Source of the DNA: Methanobacteriota archaeon
GTDB taxonomy: Archaea > Thermoplasmatota > Poseidoniia > Poseidoniales > Thalassarchaeaceae
Assembly (NCBI GenBank): GCA_002708385.1
Contig: PANM01000038.1
Span: 1 to 39,520, forward strand
Length of the DNA stretch: 39,520 nucleotides
Direction: 5' to 3'
Position numbers and translations under genes: made by a program. The notes beneath the pieces are model-generated. The model made no database searches. It saw nothing but the letters and a program-made list of their open reading frames with translations, and was not told the DNA's origin. Shown here piece after piece: positions 1 to 9,050 of this stretch (position 1 is the first letter of the stretch; every line of letters begins with the position of its first letter).

Positions 1-25
1 ACACTTCATGCAATTAATCGGAGGC

Positions 26-3000
26 TCACTGTTCGTAAGGTTCCCAAGCACCCGTCAAGACGTTGTGCTTGAGTAGACTTCCATCTGGGTTCTGTACCCA
101 AACATCCCCATTGTCATCACGCCATACTTTCTGACCGTGTTCATTGATTTGTGCATCTGGAGGTGCTTCAATTTTCGGAACTGGTGGTGGAGTATCTGCG
201 AGAAGACTGTCAAGGTCTAATTCATCGACTACTTCAGTTGATTGTATATCAGATTGAGGTTCTGTGAATACTTCTTCATTGACCTCGGACTCTAGAGTTA
301 GATCTACACCAAATTGTTCAGAAGTCAGTGATTCATCCACTGATTCTGTAACTATCTGTTCTGCTGCTTGTAAGTCCAACATAGTAGCGGGGGAGGGTTC
401 TTCTGTTTCAGGTATAGGCTCACTTTCGACTTGGGCTTGGGTATTTTCAAAAAACATACGGTCTTCAGCCGATACTCTAACTTCTACTCCGCCTATCTGT
501 CGAAGCTCATGAGTGCTATCATCAGCCTCAGATTTCTTCTGGCGGCTACCAACACCCATTCGTACGCTAAATCCGATTACTCCAAGAATAATTAAACCGA
601 TAAACAGGTGAACTGCTGCTTGCCCATACGTTTGGTAAAACTTCAGCGTTGGGAAATCATCTGAATTGTCACCAGTTCCATCTCCGTCAGAATCCTGCCA
701 TTCATCGGGATTCTTGGGGAAGGCATCGGGGCCAGCGGTACAAACTCCAGTGACATTGTTAGGGCCATCACAGGTCCCATCTCCGTCGAAATCAGGGATA
801 AGTGGATCTAGTCCAATCTCAGTTTCCTGAAGGTCAGTAATTCCATCACCATCATCATCTTCATCTGTATTATCTCCAATTCCATCTCCATCTGAATCTA
901 GCCACTCTGTTCGATCTAAAGGAAGGTCATCAGTGACATCTGGGAAGCCATCGTTATCATCATCATCATCTTCTTGTGTATCTTCACAACCATCCTGATC
1001 CCAATCATTTCCTTCAACACTAATCCAATTCAACAGTCCATAATCGCATAAATCAGTATAGTCAAGTACCCCATCATTATCATCATCGTCATCCAAGAAA
1101 TTCGGTATATTGTCTCCATCATAATCCTCTCGACAATCTTCAACATTGTCCGAACCCTCGACCAATGTTATTGTTCCTTGAGGGCAAGGTAGTGGTTCTG
1201 TTGCACCTTCGACGTCTACATAGAAATTAATCTCCGCAGGTATCTGTGATTTCGCCCCAGTAGAATTTACGTAGTATCCTAGACTTGCGGGTTTACATTC
1301 AGTCTGTTTAATGATATTTTGGTAACTTCCAACATCACATTCAATTTGATTAGCCGACCCAGATTCAGGAACGTGATAACCTAATTCTGAATCTAAACAA
1401 GAGAGTTTACTATATGACCCAGAATCTGGATTGAATGTTCCTGGCTCACAAGCATTTTGAGTAGAGGAGGCTTGTGTATCAACGTAATGTCCAGGGTCTG
1501 CAATTAAACAAATTGAGCTACCTTCATTCGGCTGGTAATGACCAATGTCACAAGCTTCTTGTAAGCCTGAACCCTCATTTGCAACGAAATAACCTGGACT
1601 TGTATTCATACAATCGTTTGAGGAGGTGGAACCACTTGATGGAAGGAAAGTACCCGCCAAACAAGCAGTTTGAGATGAGGCAAAGTGAGAGTCGACATAG
1701 TAACCAGGTTCAGCTAGAACACAATCAGTGCCTCCTAGATTTTCCTGAAAGGAACCCATCGAACAGCCAATTTGTCCCGTAGCTCCTTCGCTAGGCACAT
1801 GATATCCAGAATCTGCATCTATGCAGCTAGATTGCCCTGGTGCTGGTTGATAGGTTCCTGCAGAACACAAAATTTGTTCTGATGAGCCCGAATTAGGGAC
1901 ATAGTTTCCTGGTTCTGCTGCAAGGCAGTCTGCAGAATTGATCGAACCACTATCTTGGTTGTACGTTCCAGCATTGCAGGCTGTTTGCATTGAAGCCGCT
2001 GGAATATCTACGTAATATCCGGGTGAAGAAGTATCACAACTTGTGGATCCGTAACTGTCTTGCCATGTTCCTACCGAACATGGTAATTGAGCATCCGCAC
2101 CCGGGGTTGGCACGTAATAACCTGGTGCGGCTGAGTCGCAAGCAATTTGCCCCTGATTTGCAGAATAATTACCTGGATTACATTCGATTTGTCCTATTGA
2201 CCCCTGTAAAGGAACAAAATGACCAAAATCTGCAAGTAAACAATCGGTAGCTTGAGTTGCAAGTGCAAATGGATTGTATGAACCAGCAGGGCATGCTAAC
2301 TGAGAAATTGACGCCGGAGTATCAACATAAAAGCCAGGTTCTGCCCCATTACAATCTGATTGACCAGGTAGTGGTTGATAATAACCTGGAACACATGGTT
2401 GTTGGTTTGCTGATCCGGGATCGCCTGTATAATATCCCGAGGAGGTTTGAAGACAACTAATCTGACCACTTGATGGTTGATACTCTCCTGGTGAACATGC
2501 AGTCTGTGAAATTGAAGCATTTGTAGCTACAAAATGTCCTGGCTCAGCGTCCGTACAGGACAATTGTCCACCGTAGGGCTGGAAGGTTCCTAGATGACAT
2601 TGCGTTTGATTCGTTGCACCCTGAATTGGAACATAATGTCCGGCATCAGCTTCCAAACAAACTCTCTGACCTGAAGCAGGCTGATAGGTCCCTACGTTAC
2701 AGATTGTTTGATTCGCCTGGCCAGTAGCTGGAACGTAATACCCAGGACTTGCCGCAAAACATGTAGTTTGAGCTGATGATGGTTGATAAGTTCCTATAGA
2801 ACAGGATGTTTGTGCTGATGATCCTGTTGAATTGACAAAATGCCCTACACCAGCAGCAATTTGATTTGCAGAGCCTGCTTGAGCTACGTAGTAACCTAGA
2901 GCGGAAATTGTGCAATCAGTTTGCCCAGGATAAGTTTGGTAGTAACCTGCAGGACATTGGTTCTGAGAAGTCGCTCCGGAACCGTATACATAATGACCTG

Positions 3001-5116
3001 GAGAGGCCTGATTACAGGAAGAGGAGGCGTCCTGATCTTGCCAGGAACCTGGTGAACAGAGTGTCGAATAAAGAGCCTGCTCGGCGTTTACATGGATCGA
3101 GGTGGATCCTATTGTTACTGCGTTTTCGCCTGTAGATTTTACTTCAATAACTAGATTGTAGTCGTCTGAACCGTTGAAACCTGAGGTGAATGTTACTCGA
3201 ATAAAGTATATCCCTGTAGAATTATTTGCTGAAATTGTCGAGACCTCATCATGAGTATTACTGGTATTGGAAAAATCAATCACATCGAATGATGAATTTA
3301 ACAATTCGATATCGAAGTTTTTTCCAGCCGGAGACGTTAGATTTGCTATGAACCAGGTATTCCTTGATAGATTCAGGAAGAATACGTCGGTGTTGTCTGA
3401 ACTACCTTCGAAAGAACCCGTGTAGTTTGCACTCATTAGAGACAAAGGTACTGCTGTACTGTTTGTAGAACCCGCATCACCCATATCTAGGCTAACAAAG
3501 GAACCTGGGGCAGAGACAATACATGATGATTGACCAATTTCCATGTTGTAATATCCGGTTTCACAAGGGGTTTGTGAAATTGAGGCAGATAAATCAACGT
3601 AATGACCGGCGGATGCGTCCAAACAATCAGATTGACCACTGAACGGTTGAAATGTGCCAGGGTCACAGGAATATTGTATCAAGCCACCTGATGCGTAATG
3701 CCCCTCTTCTGCATCTAAACATGATAGTCTTCCATATTGACCTTCGTCACAATCTAACCATCTGACAGGGTTATTTGGATAATTTTCGTCTGAATCTATA
3801 ACTCCATCGCCATCAAGATCCCCAGTTTGGTGAGTATCGAAAATATTACGAATTCCATCGCCATCAAAGTCTTGATCTGAATATGCAACTTGCCCCCCAT
3901 CATTGAATGTCAATTCAAACGGAATGAGTTTTGAGTCTGTAGTATTGTCAAACTCTCCAGATTGGGCTCCCCAACATTTCAATGAATAGTCCGACAAAAT
4001 TGCACAAGTGGAATAATATCCCGCAGCTGCTGATATTACTGTCAAACCTGGCCCTAGATTTACATTAGCAATAGGATCACCCTCAGCTGGGAAGATATTT
4101 TCGGAATTACAATTTGGATTGGTTGTTGAGGCGCAGGTTCCGTCTCCTAATTGTCCGTTTGAATTTATACCCCAACATTGCATAGAACCATTGTTGGTAA
4201 CCACACATGCGTGACTACCAATACCATCCAGCATAATAGCAGTGGCATTATCTCCCAAGTCTATGAGATACAAGTTTGAAGATACTGGCCCATTATCGGA
4301 AAATACAGTGAATTTGCTACCCCAACAACCAACTGAACCATTTTCAAAAATTACGCAGGTTGATCTCGCCGAGGTGATTATTGATACGGCCCGAAGACCT
4401 GTGGAATGATTCGATAAGATTGGAATGAGGGAATCATTTGTTGTGCCATCCCCGAGTTGCCCTCTAATATTTAGCCCCCAACACATAACATCGCCGTTAT
4501 GGGTAATCACACAGGTATAATCATCTCCTGCCGAAACTGCAACCGCGTCAACTCCAATGCCAAGATTTATCTCGACTGGAGCAGCCCTGTTCGTAGTGGT
4601 ATTATCTCCAATTTGGCCATGGTGGTTACGACCCCAACACCATAGACTTGCGTCAATTAAAATTGCACATGTATGTTCTTTACCCGAATCGACTAATACA
4701 GGGTGCTGATTAAAATTAACGTAACCTTCCGTTAAGTCATTATTTGCCAGACCTAATTGACCATAACCATTCGAACCCGAACAATACATTGAGTAATTGA
4801 ATAAAATTGAGCATCTACCTGAAGTTGAAATCAACGAACCCTCAGTGTAGATTGGATTTCCTTCTGACCATTTGACTGAAGTTCCATTATTGAGAATAAC
4901 CAATGGGCCGCTATTTGTCACATCCAATACTGAATTTGAGAAAATTGTACTAGATTCTGAACCATTGATATTAATTGATGAAGTATCGTTAGTCGTGAAT
5001 GATTGAACCCTAGGTTCGCCCAGTTCTAAATTTTCCTTATCCGGATCAGAAAGAAAACCCAATATTGGTACGGCGAGAAATAAAAGGCAAATCCCTAGAG
5101 CAACGATTCTCTTCAT
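26..5116 (-). CDS. Giant membrane-anchored surface protein with RCC1-like, GCC2/GCC3-type and thrombospondin type 3 repeats
   Basis: Predicted secreted protein of about 1696 residues; its ligand is unknown. Seen in order: a signal peptide starting MKRIVALGICLLF; RCC1-like repeats (about residues 90-430, with recurring CWG and GQLGDGT motifs); a first block of cysteine repeats; a Ser/Asn-rich insert at about 535-680 that resembles a pre-peptidase C-terminal domain; a long block of about 34-residue units of the form C-x2-G-x-Y-Q-P...C...PG-x-Y-V (about 680-1320); DxDxDG calcium-binding repeats (about 1330-1490); one membrane span near 1500-1520; and an acidic, proline-rich tail ending in a WRDDNGDVW...WEPY module. 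I chose the ATG at 5116 because it begins a clean signal peptide, has GGAG 9 nt upstream, and lies about 40 nt below a TATA-like CATAATC. An in-frame ATG at 5191 overlaps the upstream stop as ATGA and would add 25 residues. The repeat families are sure; an adhesion role is inference. Confidence 0.85.
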   Translation of the reverse strand: MKRIVALGICLLFLAVPILGFLSDPDKENLELGEPRVQSFTTNDTSSININGSESSTIFSNSVLDVTNSGPLVILNNGTSVKWSEGNPIYTEGSLISTSGRCSILFNYSMYCSGSNGYGQLGLANNDLTEGYVNFNQHPVLVDSGKEHTCAILIDASLWCWGRNHHGQIGDNTTTNRAAPVEINLGIGVDAVAVSAGDDYTCVITHNGDVMCWGLNIRGQLGDGTTNDSLIPILSNHSTGLRAVSIITSARSTCVIFENGSVGCWGSKFTVFSDNGPVSSNLYLIDLGDNATAIMLDGIGSHACVVTNNGSMQCWGINSNGQLGDGTCASTTNPNCNSENIFPAEGDPIANVNLGPGLTVISAAAGYYSTCAILSDYSLKCWGAQSGEFDNTTDSKLIPFELTFNDGGQVAYSDQDFDGDGIRNIFDTHQTGDLDGDGVIDSDENYPNNPVRWLDCDEGQYGRLSCLDAEEGHYASGGLIQYSCDPGTFQPFSGQSDCLDASAGHYVDLSASISQTPCETGYYNMEIGQSSCIVSAPGSFVSLDMGDAGSTNSTAVPLSLMSANYTGSFEGSSDNTDVFFLNLSRNTWFIANLTSPAGKNFDIELLNSSFDVIDFSNTSNTHDEVSTISANNSTGIYFIRVTFTSGFNGSDDYNLVIEVKSTGENAVTIGSTSIHVNAEQALYSTLCSPGSWQDQDASSSCNQASPGHYVYGSGATSQNQCPAGYYQTYPGQTDCTISALGYYVAQAGSANQIAAGVGHFVNSTGSSAQTSCSIGTYQPSSAQTTCFAASPGYYVPATGQANQTICNVGTYQPASGQRVCLEADAGHYVPIQGATNQTQCHLGTFQPYGGQLSCTDAEPGHFVATNASISQTACSPGEYQPSSGQISCLQTSSGYYTGDPGSANQQPCVPGYYQPLPGQSDCNGAEPGFYVDTPASISQLACPAGSYNPFALATQATDCLLADFGHFVPLQGSIGQIECNPGNYSANQGQIACDSAAPGYYVPTPGADAQLPCSVGTWQDSYGSTSCDTSSPGYYVDIPAASMQTACNAGTYNQDSGSINSADCLAAEPGNYVPNSGSSEQILCSAGTYQPAPGQSSCIDADSGYHVPSEGATGQIGCSMGSFQENLGGTDCVLAEPGYYVDSHFASSQTACLAGTFLPSSGSTSSNDCMNTSPGYFVANEGSGLQEACDIGHYQPNEGSSICLIADPGHYVDTQASSTQNACEPGTFNPDSGSYSKLSCLDSELGYHVPESGSANQIECDVGSYQNIIKQTECKPASLGYYVNSTGAKSQIPAEINFYVDVEGATEPLPCPQGTITLVEGSDNVEDCREDYDGDNIPNFLDDDDDNDGVLDYTDLCDYGLLNWISVEGNDWDQDGCEDTQEDDDDDNDGFPDVTDDLPLDRTEWLDSDGDGIGDNTDEDDDGDGITDLQETEIGLDPLIPDFDGDGTCDGPNNVTGVCTAGPDAFPKNPDEWQDSDGDGTGDNSDDFPTLKFYQTYGQAAVHLFIGLIILGVIGFSVRMGVGSRQKKSEADDSTHELRQIGGVEVRVSAEDRMFFENTQAQVESEPIPETEEPSPATMLDLQAAEQIVTESVDESLTSEQFGVDLTLESEVNEEVFTEPQSDIQSTEVVDELDLDSLLADTPPPVPKIEAPPDAQINEHGQKVWRDDNGDVWVQNPDGSLLKHNVLTGAWEPYEQ
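1150..3070 (-). repeat. Tandem protein-coding repeat block (about 18 cysteine-rich units)
   Basis: Within the giant surface gene, units of about 100 bp (about 34 residues) repeat in frame. Each has the pattern C-x2-G-[TSY]-[YFW]-Q-P-x2-G-Q-x2-C-x2-A-x-P-G-[HY]-Y-V-x3-G-A-x2-Q. This resembles the GCC2/GCC3 (ephrin-receptor-like) family known mainly from eukaryotic and marine microbial surface proteins. Three further units lie at about 3500-3780, on the other side of a Ser/Asn-rich insert. Units have diverged clearly at both DNA and protein level, so the array is old and probably under selection for fold. Confidence 0.85.
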
Positions 5117-5187
5117 TTCAGCATTCTCCATATGGCTTGGCGCACTTACAGAGATTATGACTATTACCTTTAACTGAACAAGTTGCA

Positions 5188-6969
5188 TCATACCTTAAGC
5201 ACCTTTAATGCTAGTCCGTAAGACTGTACTCCCACCTCCGTTAATACCTCCTCTACGTCTGAAAAGGCAGGTTCAAGGGAATTTCTAGAGGCCTTTGCCC
5301 GATTTGAAACTATACGCCAGGCTGCTTTGCTACCGATTCCAGGAATTGCTTCAAGCTGAGATTGAGTCGCGGTGTTAATCGATAATCTAGATTCAACTCC
5401 ACTTATGCTTCTCATTCCATGCCCAGTTACTATGATGTCAGATTTTGTTTCTAGGGGAATTTGATATGGCGTACCTACCAATATTGGATAGGCACCAATC
5501 TGTCTCCCAAAAGTAATTCCAGAACTGCCATAAATCGAAACATCTCTGTGAATTTTTTGCAACACTTGTTCAGGTCTTCTGATTCGATCATCATGAGCTT
5601 CCCACCAAACTCCTTTGAGTTCAGTACCAATTGGAAACATTTCTTTTAGAAGTGGTTTATCGATTTCCTCTCGCACTCTTTTCTTGAATTCTTGAAATAT
5701 ATCTTGAGGGATTTCTTGGAAGCCCAATCCTTCGACCTGTCTAATGTTGATTCGTCGCAGCCATAGACCCTCTGATCTGAGGCTATCAAGTAATTGCATA
5801 TTGATTCCATAGGACCTCTTTGTTTCCCCGTTTAGGCCAGCGATGAAATTGAGTCCCGGCAATAATTTCGGCAGCCCTCGTTGTCCCGATTCTCTTCCAA
5901 ATTCATTGATATGGCGAATAGCAACCTTGAGCTGTTCCGTATTGCAATTTAGCCAATTTTCATGATGAACTAGGGGGTCAGCCGATTCGAGCCCAAATGA
6001 GAGTACTGCTCCATCAGATAAAGTAGAAATCAGAGTTCTAGTTATTTCAGATGCGGGTTCTAAATTCTCGGCAATAATAGAAGGATTGGCATTATCGACA
6101 TGCAGTATATCCAATCTTTCATCTTCTCTTAATCCATGTAACACTTGGGCAATCGGTTCTGGGTCAGGGATAGGATATTCTAATTCTACAACACCTTCGG
6201 CTTTGTAGGTATAGATATCAGTAGCGCCTCCTATTCTAACATGATTTACTCCATTATCCAGAGCCGTGGTGATTTCAGTAATTACTTCATTTTCGTCCCT
6301 AAAAATTGGAACTCCTTTCTTTGGCTCAATACAGAATTTGCAACCCCTTTTGTACCTCACACAGCCTTGATACAGTTCAACCTCATAGGTTAGAGGACCA
6401 GGACGACCATCTTCGGTGATTAAATCTGGATGACTTGTGACGCATTTCCCTTCAGCACCTGCTTTCGCCCAAGTATTCCACTGGTCAGCTGTTCTTCGCT
6501 TGTGGGACCACTCCCCTGTGCTTAGGAAATAGGCCAAGGTGGCATCTGTATCCTGAACTGCACAAAATAATTCAGTTCGCAGAGGCATCCAGCCATCATA
6601 GCGCCAATGACGAATTGCCCAGCCACCTGTGAGAACTGGTTGTTCCCTTGGGAATATCGAAAGGAATTCGTCTAATTCTCTACGTGAAATAGGAGTTCCG
6701 CGAACGTACTTACCAGGCACTATTGCACCTGCTAAAACTACTGCACCGTCAAGTTCGGAAAGTTGTTTTTTCAGTATTTCTCTATCCGATGAATTTGACA
6801 GCTTTTTTTTATGTTGCAGCCTCCAGTCATCAATTGTCATATATGTGTATTCTAACCCTCTGGATTCAAGCACTCCACAGATATATCTGACGTGGAATCC
6901 AAGATAATTTGGCACCCCAAAAGCAGCGGGTTCATCCTCATATCCATCAAGGACCAACCAGCCTTCCAT
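5188..6969 (-). CDS. Radical SAM enzyme with C-terminal helix-hairpin-helix (COG1031-like)
   Basis: Predicted 4Fe-4S radical S-adenosylmethionine enzyme of 593 residues; its substrate is unknown. The cluster-binding cysteines appear to be C203, C210 and C213 in GCVRYKRGCKFC, a CX6CX2C spacing rather than the usual CX3CX2C. An N-terminal region of about 190 residues (GYEDEPAAFGVPNYLG onward) precedes the radical SAM barrel. At about 530-565 a helix-hairpin-helix motif is readable (INTATQSQLEAIPGIGSKAA), as in nucleic-acid-binding proteins. This combination matches the archaeal family described as radical SAM with C-terminal HhH, COG1031, recognised from memory. The stop overlaps an upstream possible start of the giant surface gene as ATGA, so the two may be co-transcribed. 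A role in RNA or DNA modification is inference from the HhH only. Confidence 0.85.
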   Translation of the reverse strand: MEGWLVLDGYEDEPAAFGVPNYLGFHVRYICGVLESRGLEYTYMTIDDWRLQHKKKLSNSSDREILKKQLSELDGAVVLAGAIVPGKYVRGTPISRRELDEFLSIFPREQPVLTGGWAIRHWRYDGWMPLRTELFCAVQDTDATLAYFLSTGEWSHKRRTADQWNTWAKAGAEGKCVTSHPDLITEDGRPGPLTYEVELYQGCVRYKRGCKFCIEPKKGVPIFRDENEVITEITTALDNGVNHVRIGGATDIYTYKAEGVVELEYPIPDPEPIAQVLHGLREDERLDILHVDNANPSIIAENLEPASEITRTLISTLSDGAVLSFGLESADPLVHHENWLNCNTEQLKVAIRHINEFGRESGQRGLPKLLPGLNFIAGLNGETKRSYGINMQLLDSLRSEGLWLRRINIRQVEGLGFQEIPQDIFQEFKKRVREEIDKPLLKEMFPIGTELKGVWWEAHDDRIRRPEQVLQKIHRDVSIYGSSGITFGRQIGAYPILVGTPYQIPLETKSDIIVTGHGMRSISGVESRLSINTATQSQLEAIPGIGSKAAWRIVSNRAKASRNSLEPAFSDVEEVLTEVGVQSYGLALKVLKV

Positions 6970-7049
6970 CCAAACCCTCGAGTGTTCGAATTACTGATTG
7001 GTCTTCACGACTTCGCTATTCAAGAGTAGATATCTTGAGAAATTATCCT

Positions 7050-8324
7050 CTATCGACGATTGCGATTGCGATTTCGATTTCCTTTTCCACGGCCTCTACC
7101 GCCGCCATCATTAGATTCTTGAACACTAATTTTTCTTCCACGAATTTCGGTACCATCGAGTTCCTTAATCGCCTTTTCACCGGCTATTCGGCTAGCAAAT
7201 TTCACGAAAGCAAATCCTCGAGATTTTCCTGTATCTCTGTCCTTTGCAATGCTGCATTCTGTTATTTCCCCGTGTGTTGAAAATAGATTCTTGAGGTCTT
7301 CTTCACTCGCCTCAAAGGAAAGCCTTGCGACAAAGAGTTTGATTCCCGCTGCCTCTGCTGCCTGTGAACGAGCTTTGGTAAGAACTTCTCTTTCTGCTGC
7401 GAGTTCTTCCTTTGTTGCCTTTCCGTCATTCACCTTATCCATGCAATCCTTGCATCGGACTGGCTTACCTGGTGTGGGCTCAAATGGAACTGTAGTATCG
7501 GTTCCACAAAGTGTACACTTGCACTCATGCTTGATGCGTTGACGGCCACCTGAGCCTCCTTTTCCGGTAATTGCAGAACGAATCCTCACTGCTGCGGGTG
7601 GAGCCTTGTGATTAGGCCCACGACGATGGTCAGCCATGGGGGAAAGATACGGTCTAGCTCCTTCATGACCAAGATTGCCCTCAGCTTCCGGAGACCATCT
7701 TTCCCCTGCCCTATTCAATTCCTGTATATCCTTACCAAGAGTATGACCGTGGCCAAAACCATTTGATAATGCCCTGTATCCAGAATAATCGCATCTATTA
7801 CATACCACATTGAAGTCTTGGTTCTTGTCAGATGTTGTCAATTCATTCCCACATGCTGGACAAATTGCCCATAAGACTCCTAATTCAGGAGAGCCTCGTG
7901 TACTCGCTTTCAGGTTAGGTTCCAATTGTGTTATTCTAGCGCGAATCAAATCCCTAGTTCGCATTGCATCCCCTGGTGAAGGTAGGAATCTATCGACAAT
8001 TTCAGTTACGAAGATATCCGCGAATAAATTGTCAGCAATCAAATCTCTGTGTCCACCTTCTTTTTCGGTGTGTAGAATACGAATCATTACCACTTTAGGC
8101 ATTAATTTGACAACTTCCGCAATAACCTCATCTCCGATTTCTGGAGAATTCGTATTGGGACGATTCGATTTAATCGAGATTATCTCTCCATCCGAAATTA
8201 TCGTCCCACTGACCAATGCAATTGCACCAACATCAGACTCTGAAAGTCCGGGACCAATAGCGGTGCCTGATGGCACTTCTACTTGATTTCCTGGTGTGAC
8301 AAAGTCCCCAGTTGCAGCACTCAT
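7050..8324 (-). CDS. csl4: Exosome subunit Csl4 fused to a CxxC zinc module and an RRM domain
   Basis: Csl4 is a cap subunit of the archaeal RNA exosome and helps recruit RNA and DnaG. Here residues 1-185 carry the Csl4 layout: N-terminal domain, S1-like domain (about 62-140), and zinc ribbon with C155/C158 and C175/C178. Unusually, the protein continues for about 240 residues. A basic linker is followed by C270/C273...C291/C294, exactly 17 residues apart as in the CxxC-x17-CxxC module; then an RRM (about 328-405) with RNP2-like LFVARL and RNP1 RGFAFVKF; then a Gly/Arg/Asn tail ending NRNRNRNRR. Archaeal Csl4 is usually around 180-200 residues, so this is a fusion that should add single-stranded RNA binding to the exosome cap. 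It follows the METTL5-like gene on the same strand after a 75 bp gap. Confidence 0.9.
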   Translation of the reverse strand: MSAATGDFVTPGNQVEVPSGTAIGPGLSESDVGAIALVSGTIISDGEIISIKSNRPNTNSPEIGDEVIAEVVKLMPKVVMIRILHTEKEGGHRDLIADNLFADIFVTEIVDRFLPSPGDAMRTRDLIRARITQLEPNLKASTRGSPELGVLWAICPACGNELTTSDKNQDFNVVCNRCDYSGYRALSNGFGHGHTLGKDIQELNRAGERWSPEAEGNLGHEGARPYLSPMADHRRGPNHKAPPAAVRIRSAITGKGGSGGRQRIKHECKCTLCGTDTTVPFEPTPGKPVRCKDCMDKVNDGKATKEELAAEREVLTKARSQAAEAAGIKLFVARLSFEASEEDLKNLFSTHGEITECSIAKDRDTGKSRGFAFVKFASRIAGEKAIKELDGTEIRGRKISVQESNDGGGRGRGKGNRNRNRNRR

Positions 8325-8363
8325 TGTGACCGGCGACCGAACTACTCCCTATGAACGGTCCGG

Positions 8364-8378
8364 CCGTGCGTAGCACGG
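8364..8378. repeat. Short inverted repeat upstream of the csl4 fusion
   Basis: CCGTGC and its exact complement GCACGG are separated by GTA. The repeat lies in the 75 bp gap between the methylase stop and the csl4 start, about 40 bp before the csl4 ATG. A 6+3+6 repeat can arise by chance, so support is weak. It shares the 3 bp spacer of the stronger repeats at the suf and gyrB promoters. Confidence 0.4.
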
Positions 8379-8399
8379 TTAATTGGAGAATAAAATCAA

Positions 8400-9014
8400 T
8401 TACTCAGGGGGCTTTAATCTCCAAAATGCAACCTTTGTTTTTCCTCGACTACTTGAGTGGTGAGTATAGACAGCTGGGAGAGGAAATTCAGTTTCCCAAT
8501 ATCGGTTAACTGTCCATCCTTTCGATTCGAAATAGGGTTCAACATGAGTTGCTTTAGCGCTGTGCATAAGGTGACAAATGGAATTAGAACGAATGATCAC
8601 ATCAAAAAAAGTGCGATCTGATTTAGCGACTTGAGTACCCCAAGGCGGGTTAGAAATTATCAAATCTACGCCGGATAAATCTAAGTTTTCATCGACATTT
8701 TGCATCATAAGCTCGACATTTTCTGAAACACCCACCTGTTCAATCGATTGGAAGGCGCTATTGCAGGCATCTTCATCCAATTCAATCAATAGCACTTGTT
8801 CTATTCCCATCAGAGCAGCACCTATTCCCAGAACCCCGTTTCCAGCACCTAGGTCTACAATTTTTGAATCAGAAGTCATATCACCAAATGTTGCTATTTG
8901 GCTTAACCAAGATGCTGCTATATCTCCCGGTGTAGAATATTGTTCTAACTCAAGCCTTCCACAGGGATGAGGAGGTAGAGAGGAGAGAAGCATGGCTAGT
9001 TGCCGTTGTCGCAC
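8400..9014 (-). CDS. METTL5-like RNA N6-adenine methyltransferase (COG2263)
   Basis: Predicted SAM-dependent RNA methylase of 204 residues. The SAM-binding motif VDLGAGNGVLGIGA is followed by an acidic motif I-E-L-D and the catalytic NPPWGT motif, which is the (D/N)PPF-type signature of amino-methyltransferases. The N-terminal LELEQYSTPGDIAASWL matches the LLEQYPT...IAA segment of the METTL5 family, which methylates a small-subunit rRNA adenine in eukaryotes; archaeal relatives are annotated COG2263. The start used is GTG at 9014; an ATG at 8993 (MLLSSLPPHP) would also keep the whole domain. It lies 36 bp downstream of asd and ahead of csl4, a context that fits RNA processing. The exact target base is not shown by the sequence. 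Confidence 0.82.
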   Translation of the reverse strand: MRQRQLAMLLSSLPPHPCGRLELEQYSTPGDIAASWLSQIATFGDMTSDSKIVDLGAGNGVLGIGAALMGIEQVLLIELDEDACNSAFQSIEQVGVSENVELMMQNVDENLDLSGVDLIISNPPWGTQVAKSDRTFFDVIIRSNSICHLMHSAKATHVEPYFESKGWTVNRYWETEFPLPAVYTHHSSSRGKTKVAFWRLKPPE

Positions 9015-9050
9015 GAACTCGGATGGAGGTCAGCCTATTGGCGTGTGCGG

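Noticed and set aside
1150-3070. Regularly spaced repeats resembling a CRISPR-like array
   Set aside because: Spacing of about 100 bp, diverged units and an intact frame show these are protein repeats in the surface gene.
7810-8286. 158-codon plus-strand frame opposite csl4
   Set aside because: No domain or start signal; it is a mirror of a well-supported minus-strand gene.
8325-8399. Possible tRNA or small structured RNA in the gap before csl4
   Set aside because: The length fits a tRNA, but there is no acceptor stem, T-loop (GTTCRA) or anticodon arm; only one short hairpin.
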